Assembly (NCBI GenBank): GCA_021292165.1
Contig: CM037880.1
Coordinates: forward strand, 25,384,051-25,448,050
Reading direction: 5' to 3'
DNA length: 64,000 nucleotides
Source of the DNA: Shinisaurus crocodilurus
Lineage: Eukaryota > Chordata > Lepidosauria > Squamata > Shinisauridae
The position numbers were made by a program, and so were the translations under genes. Positions 36,150 through 49,037 of this stretch are shown piece by piece. The notes under the pieces are model-generated. The model was not told the DNA's origin and did not search any database. It saw only the letters and a list, made by a program, of their open reading frames with translations. Every line of letters begins with the position of its first letter. Positions within the stretch are counted from its first letter, which is position 1.

Positions 36150-36291
36150 CTGAGAAATATGAAAGAAAAGGTCATGCCAGAAATATTGCCCAAGGAACTG
36201 TAAATTTATCTTAAGGTGTAACAAGTTAACGAAATAATGTTTAATAAAGTACAGATTATTCTATAAAACATAGAGGAAGTTGTAGAATTAC

Positions 36292-36349
36292 CTTTTCATT
36301 TCCAAGGTATCCTGCCTGCTTGGTTCAAAGAGTTTTCTTAATTCAGAAA
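36292..36349 (-). CDS. SVIL: SVIL exon carrying the canonical start codon
   Basis: The minus strand holds ATGAAAAG before a GTAATT donor, giving the canonical MKR start of supervillin (ATG at 36297-36299, with G at -3). The exon's acceptor is AG at 36350-36351 after a T-rich tract. The 50 bases upstream of this ATG are also open in frame, reading SELRKLFEPSRQDTLE. They join in phase to exon 41193-41284. The exon can therefore be the first coding exon or an internal coding exon of a longer form. Confidence 0.93.
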
Positions 36350-37225
36350 CTAAAACAAAACAACACCCCACACATAAAAAAAAAAGATTAGAAATCTGAA
36401 ACTATGCATTTTGCAAATGCATTTGGCTTGGAATTTTACGAAACAATTCTTAGCAAACTTTAACTCAGCCAACGTGAAAAAAGGCTAGTAGCTTTTTCTT
36501 CTTTGGTTTTCTTACTTTACTTTCTTTGGGGGGGAAATTACTAGTATGCAAAACTTTCCAAATCACAAACAGGACTTCTCCAGTGGAATACTACTAGAAT
36601 TCTAATGTCTGCTCAGAGTGTACCATAACCATGTGTGGTGTGGTCATATACTGCCTTTTGAAAAGAGGATCAGGTCACTGTGCAGCTAGTTCTCAGGTCT
36701 TAAACAGCTTCTGTTTTGAAGTTACAGTACCAGAATTGTATGTTCCTTCAACAGCAGACATCCATTCCCTTTTTGAAACTCAGCCTTCCCGAATCCCATG
36801 TTTCTTAGATGGAGGAGGCATTAGAAAAGAGGGCTTGCTTCAGAGAGGAAATAATTCTGCAAACCACAGCCCTTTAGCAGCCTGCTAGGAGCTAGCAGAG
36901 CTAGGAAAGACCTCTCTCTACCCTAGTCTTTGGAGGGCCCCTGCCTGACAGAGTTACATGGACCAATAGTCCATGGGCTACATGGACCAATAGTCTAACC
37001 TGGTTATGTGAAAACTTCATATATCATATTATCTAAGGTCAGTGCTCAACCTTTAAGAGGAAAAAACATGCATTAGAAGGATTCTGCAAATCAACTCTTT
37101 CTCTCCAGAAGTAAAATGACCATTTTCAGTTGCTTACCCATTTAGCTTAGATATTTTGAATTAAATTTTATTTCTTTAATAGATTTTTACCTTGCTTTTC
37201 AGCCAAAGGTTTTGGAGATAACTTC

Positions 37226-37530
37226 CAAAAGATAACAACTTAAGACAATTTAAATAAAGCATATGTAACAATAAAACAAAAATTACAATGAAAGCAATAT
37301 AAGCAATAAAACTTCAAGGTAAAAATTATATGTTGAAAGCTTGGGAAAAGAGGAACACCTTCACCTGGTAACAAAAAAGAAGAGAAAAAAAGAGAAAGTA
37401 GTAACATCTGTGCCAGCTGAGTGTTCCTAGGGAGAGCATTCCACAATTGGGGTGCCACCACTGAAAAGGCCATGACCAAAGTTGCCACACATCTCACTTC
37501 TGCTAATACTGGCACCCAGAGCAGGGCCTC
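37226..37530 (-). mobile_element. L2-type LINE 3' fragment
   Basis: The minus strand reads AFSVVAPQLWNALPRNT, the L2 C-terminal signature, in a 91-codon frame. It is 5'-truncated. Confidence 0.75.
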
Positions 37531-39438
37531 TAAGCCAAACGTGGGCCACTGAACTTAAGGTAATAGCTACGTTGACACTACACGAGGCATTTATTTTGCA
37601 CTCATGATCTCTCACTCATGGAAGTTTGCGGGTCCTTTACACAATGTTGTCATCCTCCAGGCCTCTCCCGTGTTTTCCAGCCATTTTCGCAGCTTTTTTT
37701 AGAGCGAGGAAAGTCAGTTATTATTTCCCATCACGCTAGGAAGCACTAGAGAATGGCCGTGTATTTTTCGCAATTGCGCTATACCGCAGCATCACCTTGT
37801 GGTTGTGTAATAGAACATATAGGAAGGCAGAGAAAGAACCCCCACGCACAGAAAAAAAACCATGTGTAAAGAACACGCTCTTCCACCCACAAAGAAAATG
37901 GAAGAAGCCTCAGTAAAGCGTCGGGTTAAACGCCTCATGTAGAGAAGCCCCATGATGAAACAGGGTTGCAACTTTTGTTTAAACAAAACAACAACACACC
38001 TATGATGCCCCCCCCCCAACAGTGGTTAGGGTCAAAGCAAATTCTGCATCTGGCAAGTCAAGAGGAAAGCTCAGGTCAAAGCTGGCTGCGGGCTAGGGTG
38101 ATCTTGTGGGTCAAGGTGGAACCAGTTCAGAATATGACAAGCATCTGGTTTTTACTGATGCTTACTAATCCAACCCTGATCAGTACATACTTTAGCTGCT
38201 CAGACCACTAACACTATAGCTGCTGGGCAACACTAAAGCAAAGTACAGCACAGGTTTTGAAGAAGGCCTTTGGGTATATATGCAGTCATTTCCCTTCAGG
38301 CTGCAATTTTTAGGTACATTTTTAAGAGATAAGGGCCTAAGTTCCATAAGTAACACCTTCACTTAGCCAACAGTTATTTAGGTCCATGCTCAGACCATAA
38401 ACTTTTTTATTGCTATCAGTGGAGCCATCATCATACTTCATATACAGAAACAGCCGGGATTTTTCTTTCTTTTAAACGGAACCATAGTCTCCACTTCACT
38501 GAAGCAAAATCTCTACTATTTTATTTACAAGTGAGACCTGCAACAAAATGTTGCAAAGTATCCCCCCACCTCCTATGAGAAGTGCTCCCGTTCAGGGCCA
38601 GGGGGTGGGGAAGACATACACTTTCTTTCCCACGCCCCTGATTCCTTCCCCTTCCCGGCTACAGTAGTGCCGGGAGATATCTATGCCAGCCAATAGCTTG
38701 CTGAGAGGTCCAAAAAACAATCCCAACGGTACGAATGCCATGCGTGTCTGTTGGTACTGTCAGCGCGGTAGGGATTCAACTGCAGTTTGGCAGCCCTAAA
38801 TAAAAGCAACGGCCCGGTGAACTATCTCCCCAACACCTTCTGAAGCAAGACTGTGACAAAAATAGCACAGGCCTAGCCTGTGCAGCGTTACACTTTTTCC
38901 ACACTTGAGATTCCAGACAGTCGTATCAGTTGCATAGGTTAAAAGATGACCAGAGACTCTCCCACAGTGACATTGCTCCCATCTCATCCCCCTTTTAAAC
39001 TGAGCAAACAGGTAGGCTGCCTGTACACAGCTCCTCTGTGTGCTGCCTGTAAGCAAAATTCACATTCACTTATGTTTAAAGGTATTTCGTTCCCACAGAT
39101 GCTAGTAAATCCCTGAAAAACATGGTCAGTTAGATGTTGCTTTCCCCATACATCCCGTAATGTATACGTTATCAGTGCAAAACCACCTGCACGTTCACTA
39201 TTTTCATGATTCCATTGTGTGGTATACAATTTCACAGAGGCATGCTGGGCCAGTCTAAACATCAGTATAAATGTTTGACTGTCAAGAGTAAAACTGAGCT
39301 ACAGTACGTTATCCAGCACAGCTGCAAAATACAGAACATTTACAAGAGAGGGGGAGAAACGTTGTTAAGATGTGTGACCCAGTATATATTTGCACCAGCT
39401 TTGCTTAAGTTGATTAGTTGCATGGATATTACATAGAG

Positions 39439-39573
39439 CAGTGTTCTCCAACCTTGGGCCCCCAGATGTTTTTGGCCTACAACTCCCAGCATGCCCCAGC
39501 CAGCTCTGCTGGCTGGGGCATGCTGGGAGTTGTAGGCCAAAAACATCTGGAGACCCAAGGTTGGAGAACACTG
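39439..39573. mobile_element. Palindromic hAT-type MITE, copy 3
   Basis: It has the same ends and core as 20036-20168. The flanking 8-mers ACATAGAG are identical on both sides (39431-39438 and 39574-39581). The arms differ at a few positions: GGGCCCCCAG on the left against CTGGAGACCC on the right. Confidence 0.92.
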
Positions 39574-41192
39574 ACATAGAGCATAAAAGTGCCAACTCTT
39601 CTTCCATAAGCAACAGGGCAAGAGCGGTCACAGTCTTTAGAATCTATTTCAGAATGCTGCTCAGGGTACTTAAACTAGGTTATTTTGCACTCACGCACAC
39701 ACACACACAAATCCATCAGAAATCATCTTAGTTTTGAAAGCTATATATTGTTCAAAGTGTATTTACTCTTAAGACACCAGTTATAGTTCAGCAAATGAAA
39801 AATGCATATGTCAAGAGTGTCCTAGATACACTACAAGGACATTTAAAAAAGGAAGAAAGACACAGAACATATTTTTGTCTATATTTTGTGCCTGCTAAGA
39901 AGCTTTAAATTTCAGGAAGTAACAGTCTCCAATCATACTAATAAATGTCCCACATTGTGGCACAAACGTCTTCAGACAGGAAAAAGATATGACTTAGATA
40001 TATAACTCACATGACAGTCCTGTGCAGTCTATTTTAAGAGGAAAATTAAAAGCCTTTTGCAGTTCATTCCACAAGGGGAAGACACAGAAAGGTCTAAATT
40101 GATACCTTGAGAATTCCACATCTCTAATTCCAAAACAACACCTAATTCCCTCAAAAACTTCATGCAAACACACACATGTTTTGTTTGTTTGCATCATTCT
40201 GTTTGTGACTATTTCATAATGCTATGGGAATTTGAATGGACTTGGATTGTGGACAGTTTCAGGGAAACACTGTGACAATGACAGCCTCAGGAGCAAAAGT
40301 GGGGGTGTTGTGAGGTACAATGGCTAGCCCTGAGGGAATGGACAGTAGTGTAAAAAAAAAAAAAGGCTCCCCCCATCACCAAGGCAGACTAAGTAGTGAC
40401 CCCTGGAGGTGGTCATTGCCTTCCCCTTAAGTATGCACTTTAGCTCACATGCGAGTTATCCTCTGTAAGAGCTTTTGTGATGCTGCTGCTCTATGATTAC
40501 AGCACACTGTGGATAGAATTGAGCAGTTTGTCTTTGGGGGTCTAATTGAGTGCATGGCCTTCCTTTGTGCAAGTGGCTGAATGAGAGATCTTTCCAAGAG
40601 AGCCCAATTTTGGTTGGCAGCAATTAGGTACAGAAGTCTAAAGGCAGAAGTTATTAAACCTTCACATAAGCTGCTCTATGTATAACATTCCAATGTGTTG
40701 CTAATGGTTTGTTACATAGACAAAATAGAAAAGTCCTTGTGCATGTTCCCAGGTACTTTTAGTCAAAAGGTGAACAGACACTGTAGGGAGATCTTACACA
40801 TTGGAATAAAGTTGAACATTTATTTTGGCATGTCACATTCAGCATGAACTAGCATTATGATCTCAGAAAGGGAGTTATAACGTTGTTTATAAAGAATGCA
40901 GGCTGGATCCAGATTTAGGTGTGTGCAACTGGGCTGGCAGAAATGGAATTCCTCCCCCCCCCTCCTCATGGCAGCCCCTCAAACCCACTAAAACTGCTAC
41001 ACGGAGGGTCAGGGGACCCTGCTGAATGGGGTGAGCTGTGGCCCGGGTTGGAGGAGGGATCCCTCAAAATCGGGTGGAGACACCTCCCATAAGTGGAGCT
41101 CTGATGTCAACAGAAGGCAGATCCTGGAACCAACTCTGTATGTCTAGGATGTTTTTTAAAAGCCTGTATACAACAAACAATTCTGTACCTAC

Positions 41193-41284
41193 CTTTCGGC
41201 AGCACTGCTAGTAGGCTGGCATCAATATCCTTAGTGCTATTCACAAGCTCTTCTTTATCCTCAAATGAAAACTCTTTCTGAAAA
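41193..41284 (-). CDS. SVIL: SVIL upstream exon, putative N-terminal extension
   Basis: The reading FQKEFSFEDKEELVNSTKD and DASLLAVLPK is bounded by a GTAGGT donor (41187-41192) and tandem acceptors. The distal AG (41285-41286) gives 92 bp and joins the previous exon in frame. The proximal AG seven bases further in gives 85 bp and would shift the frame relative to exon 44809-44875. With the 92-bp form, the phase matches both neighbours and the frame runs on to the canonical MKRK start. In other annotations this could be a 5'-UTR exon; the open frame and phase fit argue for coding. Confidence 0.68.
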
Positions 41285-41989
41285 CTGAAACACCACCACC
41301 ATCTTGTTTTAACAAAGCTGTGGAAGGTTAAGCTATTAATCAAGTTATGCTAAGGCATACAGACAGTTTGTACTACCAGGAACACCAATGCCGTAGCTAA
41401 ATGATACTGGGATAGCTCATAGCATTGGCCTGAATAACGGGATAGGAGTTGGATCACGCAACTTCATCTGATACAGTCAATACTTCACCACATGTCCTGT
41501 CCTCATCAGTTCTTTTGATTCTTGGTTGCTTAGTGTTACTTTTGTGATGTTAAAAAGGTTGGTTAGAGGCATCCAGATTAAAGAACCTTGAGAATATGTC
41601 CTAATGGAACCACCTGCATTGCAGTAGCTAGCTTTCCAGTTGGACATATTGATTCAAAGGATTGGGAGCCAACTCTGCTTGTAAGTAGGTTTGGGCTGAT
41701 TACATGGGAAATTAATCAAAATTAAATTTTTAAAGTTGTGTGCATATTCCTGATTAGACATCAGACAGGCGTCTTCAGTCTTGATCTTTAGACATCTGCT
41801 TAAGACCCGTCCCTTCATGCAGGCTTTCCCTGGAGGTATGACCCAGCCAATATGGTTATAGTTTCATTGTCAACCAGTGATTATTTTATTGTATTTGTAT
41901 TGTTATATTTTTATGATTATATTATTATTTATTATTATTATTATTAATATTATGTTAACTGCTTTGATAGTTCACTGGAAAGTGATATA

Positions 41990-42231
41990 CAGGCAGTCCC
42001 CAGGTTATGAACGGGTTCCATTCTTAAGAACGAATTTGTATGTAAGTCGGAACAGCATAGCATTCTATACATTAAAATTGGCATTTGCGCAAATTGCGTA
42101 AATTACGCAAATTGCATAGTATACTACACTATGTACTATACTTAAATGACGTAGCACCGGGGAATCCAGAAGTCCATTCTTAAGTATGGGTTGTCTGTTA
42201 AGTCGGATGTTCTTAACTCAGGGATTGTCTG
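41990..42231. mobile_element. Mariner-type MITE with TA duplication, copy 1
   Basis: The ends are CAGGCAGTCCCCAGG and CTCAGGGATTGTCTG (inverted), flanked by TA on each side. The interior carries ACTTACATACAAATTCG-like blocks. The copy at 46656-46907 is in the opposite orientation. Confidence 0.85.
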
Positions 42232-43627
42232 TATAAATCTGTGTAATAAAAATAAATAAGTAAGAAGTTTATTTATTTATTTCTAAAGTTATGTGGATGC
42301 TCCAGACTTGGAAGTCAATCCTGCTTTCCTGTGTCATATTTTCATTATAGGTGCATGATGTTCTCTACAGTGTGAATACTAATGTGCCCTAAAGAGTTAG
42401 TGTAACCTTTATTAACACAGGGAAAAATGTGCCTTCCAGCTATGACACAATACATCCAAAACCATCCTCAAATGATTTTAACAGAATGGCATTTATAATT
42501 ATTATTCTCTCCATGCACCAGTGCAGGCTAGATTTCTAATAATGGCCAGTTTTCTAACTTAGGCTGCAATCCTATGCACACTTACCTGGGAGTAAGTCCC
42601 ATTGTAAGTAAGTAACTCAGTGGGGCTTACATCTGAGTAGACATGTATAGGATTGTAATGACTTGTGGCAGGCTGCCGGATCTATACTTCTTCACCATTC
42701 TTGCATTTTTCTTCTGGTATGAATTAAGAGAGGCAATGACATAATTTCCCTACTTTAATTTGTTTATTTATTTAAAGTATTTTCATCCTGCTCCTCAGCC
42801 AAAAATTCTCCCAGAGCAGCTTACAAATAATCAGTAAAAGAAGACAGTTCCTGACAGCAAGTTTATAATCTGAAGAGACACAACACACAAGGAAAAAGGA
42901 ATGGAAGGGAAGAAGAGGGTGCGAATTAAGACCTTCAGCAGGGCTGGTGCAATGACCCGGCTTCCCACTCTCAGCTCCCACTGTAAATCCTTTGCTAAGA
43001 TCTAGATACTTCACAGCAGCCAGGGAAAACACACGCAAACACTTCCAGCTTCTTCAACTGGAAAGTATCTTGTGATACTTTCACCAAAACAACCATGAGA
43101 ATAAGAGTGCCATGAGTTACAAATGTTTACCTTTTTCTTTAAAGAAATAAAGTAGCCTGCAAATATTTCTGTGGCACTTTGGCATTTGCAAGATGGTAAT
43201 AAAAACATGGCCCATGGAACTAGGCTTTCCAATCTTCCAACTTCTGACTGTTTTAAAGCTAGCTAATTTTGAACAAACTGCCAAGCTATCTGACTGAGCT
43301 CCTGTTACATGGCTGTCAATTTTGGGCAAGGAGCGAATGTTTTAAGAAGAAAAGGATAAGCATTGCTCTCTACCGCTGTGACATGTAGTCTATGAATATC
43401 TGTCCTATTAACCTAATTACAACTCCCAACAGTCAGCAACACTGTTAACCCAAACCCCAAGGAAAACTGCATTTAGTCATTATGACTCATTGTATTTCAC
43501 ACCCAAAGAAGCCATCACCTTGAACTCCTACATGGAAAGGCAGCAAAAATGAACAGACTGTACATTTAACAAACAAAACAAAGGCAAACATATGCATACT
43601 TCTTCCTTTCCTTTCCCCATCATACAT

Positions 43628-43770
43628 ACCAGCCTTCCCCGAATTGGTGCTGTCCAGATGTTTTAGACTACAACTCCCAGCATTCCTGACCATTGGTCAT
43701 GCTGGCTTCAGCTGATGGGAGTTGAAGTCCAAAACATCTGGAGGGCACTGGGTTGGGGAAGGTTAATATG
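43628..43770. mobile_element. Palindromic hAT-type MITE
   Basis: The left arm reads CAGCCTTCCCCGAATTGGTG. The right arm ends GGGCACTGGGTTGGGGAAGG. Same family as 17857-17992. Confidence 0.75.
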
Positions 43771-44808
43771 TACCAAGAGCGATCTCAATTGTCCAAGTGG
43801 CAGTCCTTAAGTAGCCAAAATGGCCCCATTCATGCACAGAAGGAAGGTATCAGATGGCTCAGGAGAGCCCCAAAGGTTTGCAGAAAGACGATTTTTTTAA
43901 CACAAAATCTTAAGGGGGGGGAACCCAAACAGCCCAGTTTTAAAGATTTATTGTGGCATAAGGTCTTGTGGACTAGAGGGAGGGATGTCTGAGAAATCTG
44001 CAAGACTCAAAAGAATCTGACACGTAGATTCTGCAGTGGACCGGCTTTTCCTGAGTCATGTGGAATCTGTGGACCAGTTCTTTTTATTTTACGTAATTTT
44101 ATGCAAATTTAGTCGTAGAAAAATATGTTAAAAAACAACAACACAGAGACCAAAAATGGACATTTTCCCCACAGGTTAAAATGTTAAAATATGCATTTTT
44201 CAGGGATCTGCAGATTTTCACAAGTGCAAATTTATACAACTCCAACTTTACGCAAATGCGTATGAACGCATTTGCACAAAATCTGGTTCCATCAATAAGC
44301 GGATGACAGTATGAAAGGCGCCTGGCAACCCATGAAACACAGGCGGATTTTACAACATTCGTACATCCCTAGGTAGAGGCCACTTTTCAGATGCATGAAG
44401 GGTTATCTTCAGTTCAGATACACACACGCTACGGGGAGAATGGTGCTAACAGCTGGGCCACAAGGCCATGAAATAAGAAAAGCACTGGAAGCTTGTGACA
44501 TTTCTATTTGAGCTCTGCATCGATATATCACAGAACTCTGGATCTTCTTGTATTTCATGGCCTTTTTGTCCCTCTGTTAAACATTTCTTACCCTGCCAAC
44601 TGAAGGTAACGCTTCATGCATCTTGCAGACTGGGCTCTGCCATATGAAAGGTTATGTCACTATAAATCTGGTCATCTCCAAGGTGATGCGAAACTCTTCG
44701 TTGTTTTGCTGTATAAATATTATGACAATGAAGATGAAGTCAACCGTTGGTCTTAGTTCTCACTAGGCACTAACTAGTTACACTCAAGAATAGTTAAGCA
44801 CATTTTAC

Positions 44809-44875
44809 CTTAGCGTCCTCCTCCTCTGGAGTATTCTTGGAGTTTTATACCGGACCGAATTTTCTTTGTCAAAAT
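44809..44875 (-). CDS. SVIL: SVIL upstream exon, putative N-terminal extension
   Basis: This 67-bp exon (2+63+2) reads FDKENSVRYKTPRILQRRRT and ends L plus a split codon. The acceptor CTAG at 44876-44879 follows a strong pyrimidine tract, and the donor GTAAAA begins at 44808. Of the three frames, only the one that joins the flanking exons is used here; another contains an early stop. The basic RRRT patch followed by SFQ resembles a kinase site (inference). Confidence 0.66.
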
Positions 44876-44931
44876 CTAGAAGGGAGGAAAATATACCATG
44901 TCAATCAGTTGTTGTTGATCACTGCTTAAAT

Positions 44932-45041
44932 CAGGGGTGGGGAAACCTGTAGAGCTCCAGACTATGTTTGACTCCAATGCCCATCAATCCCAGCCAGCAT
45001 GGGTAATAGGCAGGGATGGGAGTTGTAGTTCCTCACCTCTG
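44932..45041 (+). mobile_element. hAT-type MITE with 8-bp duplication
   Basis: It starts CAGGGGTGGGGAAACC and ends CCTCACCTCTG. The 8-mer GCTTAAAT flanks it at 44924-44931 and 45042-45049. Confidence 0.88.
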
Positions 45042-46655
45042 GCTTAAATAGTGAAATGTCTATCTTCTGTTTGGAGCCGAGCAAAGCAGACTAAGTACCC
45101 ATGATGAAGAGTTCATAGGCTCAAAGTGGACCATGTGGAACAGTGGGTGGGGTGAGGGGAAGACAGAGCAGCCTGCCCTAACCTGGCGCATTCCAGATGT
45201 GCTGGACTACAACTCCCATCATCCCCAACTAACCAGCCCAAGGGTACACTCCCAGAACAGCAATCGTGAAAATAATGAACACAAGTGGGGGGTTTTGTAT
45301 TAGGTGGCTATGTACACATGTTGGGGATCTCTGACCCAGAGTTCCCAGGCACGTGTATGTTAAAAAGAGAGAGACACACACATTCGTATTTCACATTTGC
45401 ACAAGAAATCCCAAGCAATGGTGTAGCTGCAGTAATTGCATCTGCTGCTTAAAGTGTGGAATGGCCCTAAGCTGGAAATGCAGGAGTCGCTATACAAAAG
45501 GGAGGAGCTATCAGATTGCACAGGAAGTTGGCAACAGTAATCTGTGCATATCTAAATTGACCTTAGAATTCTCCCAGTATGCCTTGTGGACTAGCTGGGA
45601 CATACAGAGTTGCCACAACATGTATTGAATTAGTGTATCTGAGCCCCAATAAAGTTTCCCATGCAGAGATACTCTAAGAAGGTAAGCAGTCAATAGAATA
45701 GTCTGTATGGGAGAATATGAGAGAAAGCAATGACAACATAGGGTTTTTTCCCCAGCAGTGGCTACTTCAGTCCATAGATGAACTCTGTTGAGTGATGGCA
45801 ACTGTTTTGCATTTGCTCCCCGTATCCATACCACCCGTAGGATGTGCCTTCGATATTATTGAATGGCTTTTTAAAAAAATACAAAACTTCATCTGGAACA
45901 TTCTAATAAAGCTATATAAAAGTATGTTCCCCATTCCCCCCACCCCCAACAATTCTTAGGTTTTTTTTAAATCAGAGTATAGAAAGGTTGGCGAGGAGGA
46001 AATAAGTAGTCAGTAAAATATTGTTTCAAGTTACAAACAATCACAATCTTGTCAGCAAGTAAACATCATTCTCTAACTTGGGTTCTTTATGTTTCTGCTT
46101 TTTCACTATGATGCCTCCAGTTTCTTTTTTCCAAAACAACATAATGGATAATAAAACTTATTTCAGGAAAGGCAACTTAAATAAAAACAAAAACAAATCC
46201 CGCACTCGGTATTCAAGCCAAACACTGAATACTGTGTTCTGTTTGAAACTCGGTATCTTAACAACAACAACCCCCCAAAAAGTGGGGGAAGAGAATGGCC
46301 TTTAAAAAGAATATATTTGTATTTTTGGAAAGAGCAGCTGTTAATAATTCTCTAACGGTTTATGAGTTTGGTTAAATTAAAGCCAGGCATGCGTAAAAAT
46401 TTATAGTAATTCTAAATGGTGTATAACCCAACACAGCTTTTGGCATGGAAACCTCACTCCGCCATGAAAGCCTGAAGGAGGCCACAGAGAACATTCCTCT
46501 CTGTCCCAAGCCAAAACAGGAGAGGCTCTCAACGAAGGAGGAGGTGGGAAATAACCAAAAGAAAAGGCCTGTGTGATATTGTGGCTTGATTTTCCATTGC
46601 CCATGAAGTACCAAACCACATTTTAATGCCTACAATGCACAGAGCCTCTTAAATA

Positions 46656-46907
46656 CAGGCAGTCCCCGAGATAAGAATGTCCAACTTACAGACAACCCAT
46701 ACTTAAGAACGGACTTCTGGGTTCCCCGGCGCTACGTCATTTACATAGAGTACATAGCATAGTATACTACGCAATTTGAGTAATTTACGCAGTTTGCATA
46801 AATGCCGATTTTAACGTATAGAACGCTATGCTGTTCCGACTTACATACACATTCGACTTAAAGACAATCCTAAGAACGGAACTCGTTTGTAACCTGGGGA
46901 CTGCCTG
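46656..46907. mobile_element. Mariner-type MITE with TA duplication, copy 2
   Basis: The ends are CAGGCAGTCCCCGAG and TGGGGACTGCCTG, with TA on each side. The body repeats that of 41990-42231 in reverse. Confidence 0.87.
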
Positions 46908-47700
46908 TATTGGCGTGCACGGTTAGGGGGCACACTTTCGAGAACGAATTCTAAAATGTTTCAATATGCTCTGATATCTTGCCTCAGTAAGTTCAATAAC
47001 TGGAGCTCTTAGTGATGTTACACATTTTTGACAGCATGTTGTCAAAAACAAAACAAGATTGCTTAAATGACATTAAAACCTTGAAGAGTTTAAAGCATTT
47101 CTGTTTTCTAGGCTCTCTCAAGAGGTCCAGCTGCTATTGTGGTGGTTCGTCTAAAAAGCACGTCCAGGATTCTCTCCAGAATACTGAGCAGCCACTGCAA
47201 AAGTGTCAATAATTTGTTCCTTGAACGGTCACAGGATTACAACTGTATTCATAAAACTCCTTAATGGAAGCAATTTACACACGTATGCATAGATTTCTTA
47301 GTATATTTATTAAAGGTAATAAAATTATTTCTTGCTTCCAAGTTTGAACTGTTCACTAGGTTACCACTCAATTTTTTTGAGCAAGCAACCAAGCCTTTCC
47401 TTAACATATGCATGCTACAAGCATTACCCATTAAAAAAAGAACCTTAATGGTTACTCAGTATCTACAAGGCCTTAATTCAACTGCTAGCTAAGCTAATTA
47501 GAAGATTTCATCTAATCGGATTTTTAAGAGCGTCCTTTGAGGAAACAATAAGACTAGATGCCAAACTGAATGCATATAACTAAAGTGGCAAAATGTTTTT
47601 TGAAGGGGGAGGGGAGAGAAACCCTGACAAAAAAAATGAATTTAGATTACAAATCAACTGCAATCATTTACATTATTTTCAATGTGCTTCGAACTCTTAC

Positions 47701-47761
47701 CTTGCTCTTCAGAGTATCTGACATTTCGCAAATAGCTGGATATCCAAGGATTTCGGAACAT
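47701..47761 (-). CDS. SVIL: SVIL putative first coding exon, alternative N-terminus
   Basis: An ATG at 47759-47761 (minus strand, A at -3) opens MFRNPWISSYLRNVRYSEEQ. A GTAAGA donor follows at 47695-47700 after one base of the next codon. This phase fits exon 44809-44875, giving an open path of 90 residues to the canonical start. The 5' untranslated part extends to higher coordinates and its end is not resolved. I see no CpG island or clear TATA box just upstream, so the promoter is uncertain. I do not recall this N-terminus from the human 1788- or 2214-residue forms. Confidence 0.65.
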
Positions 47762-49037
47762 GGTTGCACAAAACAAAGGGACTCCGCAAAGGAGAAAACT
47801 ACAATAGCAGCTAATTCTCAGGCAGCCACAGCCCTAGGCCCGTCTTAGAAATATTGTGTAGAGATTTTTCATAGCACAGGACTGGAGCTGTCAGGCTATC
47901 GCATCCCAGGGAGTACAGTAAATGCATAGCAATAGGCTGCAAACTGGAGCAGGCGAGCAGCTCAAGACAGTAATCAGATTACAAGCAGAAATTAGGCACA
48001 TGAATGCTAAAACAGATTGGAGAATAGTGATTGGGAGATTCATAATATTACCACTTCAAAGTGTTCACTAAATGGCTATTTATATTATAGCAATTAAATA
48101 GTCAAAACCTTTTTTGCAGGGCTGGGGGTGGTGAATTAAAAAATTCATTTCCCATAAAGCAAGGACAAATTTGATATCTCTTATCAGAATATACTGCAGG
48201 GATAACTTAAACAAAAAGCAGAAACAGCCAAAACAGTTTCCTTTCTAGAAGGATTGATGCTGGAAATCATATTCATTATGCTAAACTTTTGCCCCACTAT
48301 AGACCAATATAGTCTATAGTCAATATTAAAACAGCTCAGATTTAGGGACAACATATCAGCAAAATAGCTTATGGTTGACAGTTGAGAGGGAAGAGATGAT
48401 GAGCAACTAAGGACCAGAGAACAGATACCAGTTCACAAAGTATTTCAAATTTTCAGATACAAGATGCTAAGAGTAGTACAAAATTTGGAAGGATGCCATT
48501 AATCTAACTGCTGCATTCATTTCCAACTCAATTTTATAATCTGCTTTCAAATGACAAGACTTCAAATGTAAGTATCCCCCCTATTTATTTTTATTTTAAA
48601 AAAGAAGAGATAGAAATATGATTTGTCCAATGAAGGGAGTGTAGATGTTGCAGGTATCTTATTTTTGAGGGTCAGTTCTTATTCCAGACATCAAAGACCC
48701 ATAAAAGATACCTGATGCCCTCTGGCAGCAATTCAAAAGAGGGGGACACATACATTCTGCATGCACCCCATAACCTGCATCCTGAGTCAGTTTTTCAGGA
48801 GATGATCCCTTACAGATATTTAAATCCAGAGTACTAAGAGAGCTTTGGGGGATTAAGCACAACAGCTGTTCAAAAGGGAAACTGTGGCATGAATACAGCA
48901 ATGGCACTTACAACATGAACAGCTTTCACATCTAATTCCCAAACTTTTGAACTTCAGAATTTTGAACAATGGCTTGTGGCTGCAAATTCGGAATGGTTAA
49001 CTCTGGATAGAAAAATGGGTAGATATGGAGGATTTGT

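Larger units (their letters stand above)
36350..41192. other. SVIL intron
   Basis: It contains an inverted L2 fragment (about 37226-37530), an inverted-end element (about 37570-37950, with ACGAGGCATTT and AAACGCCTCATG ends) and a hAT palindrome (39439-39573). The stretches 38000-39400 and 39600-41150 hold nothing recognised. Confidence 0.55.
41285..44808. other. SVIL intron
   Basis: It contains a decayed L2 piece and an A/T-rich tract (about 41760-41985, including (TTA)n), a mariner-type element (41990-42231), a CAATCCTATG-family repeat (42563-42660), a LINE tail (about 42755-42870) and a hAT MITE (43628-43770). The stretches 42870-43600 and 43800-44800 hold nothing named. Confidence 0.55.
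44876..47700. other. SVIL upstream intron
   Basis: It contains a hAT MITE (44932-45041), part of another (about 45185-45230), and a mariner-type element (46656-46907). The remainder shows nothing recognised. Confidence 0.5.

Noticed and set aside
48070..48090. MEF2-like site upstream of the putative first SVIL exon
   Set aside because: CTATTTATAT deviates from the MEF2 consensus, and a single weak match in A/T-rich DNA is not evidence of a muscle promoter.
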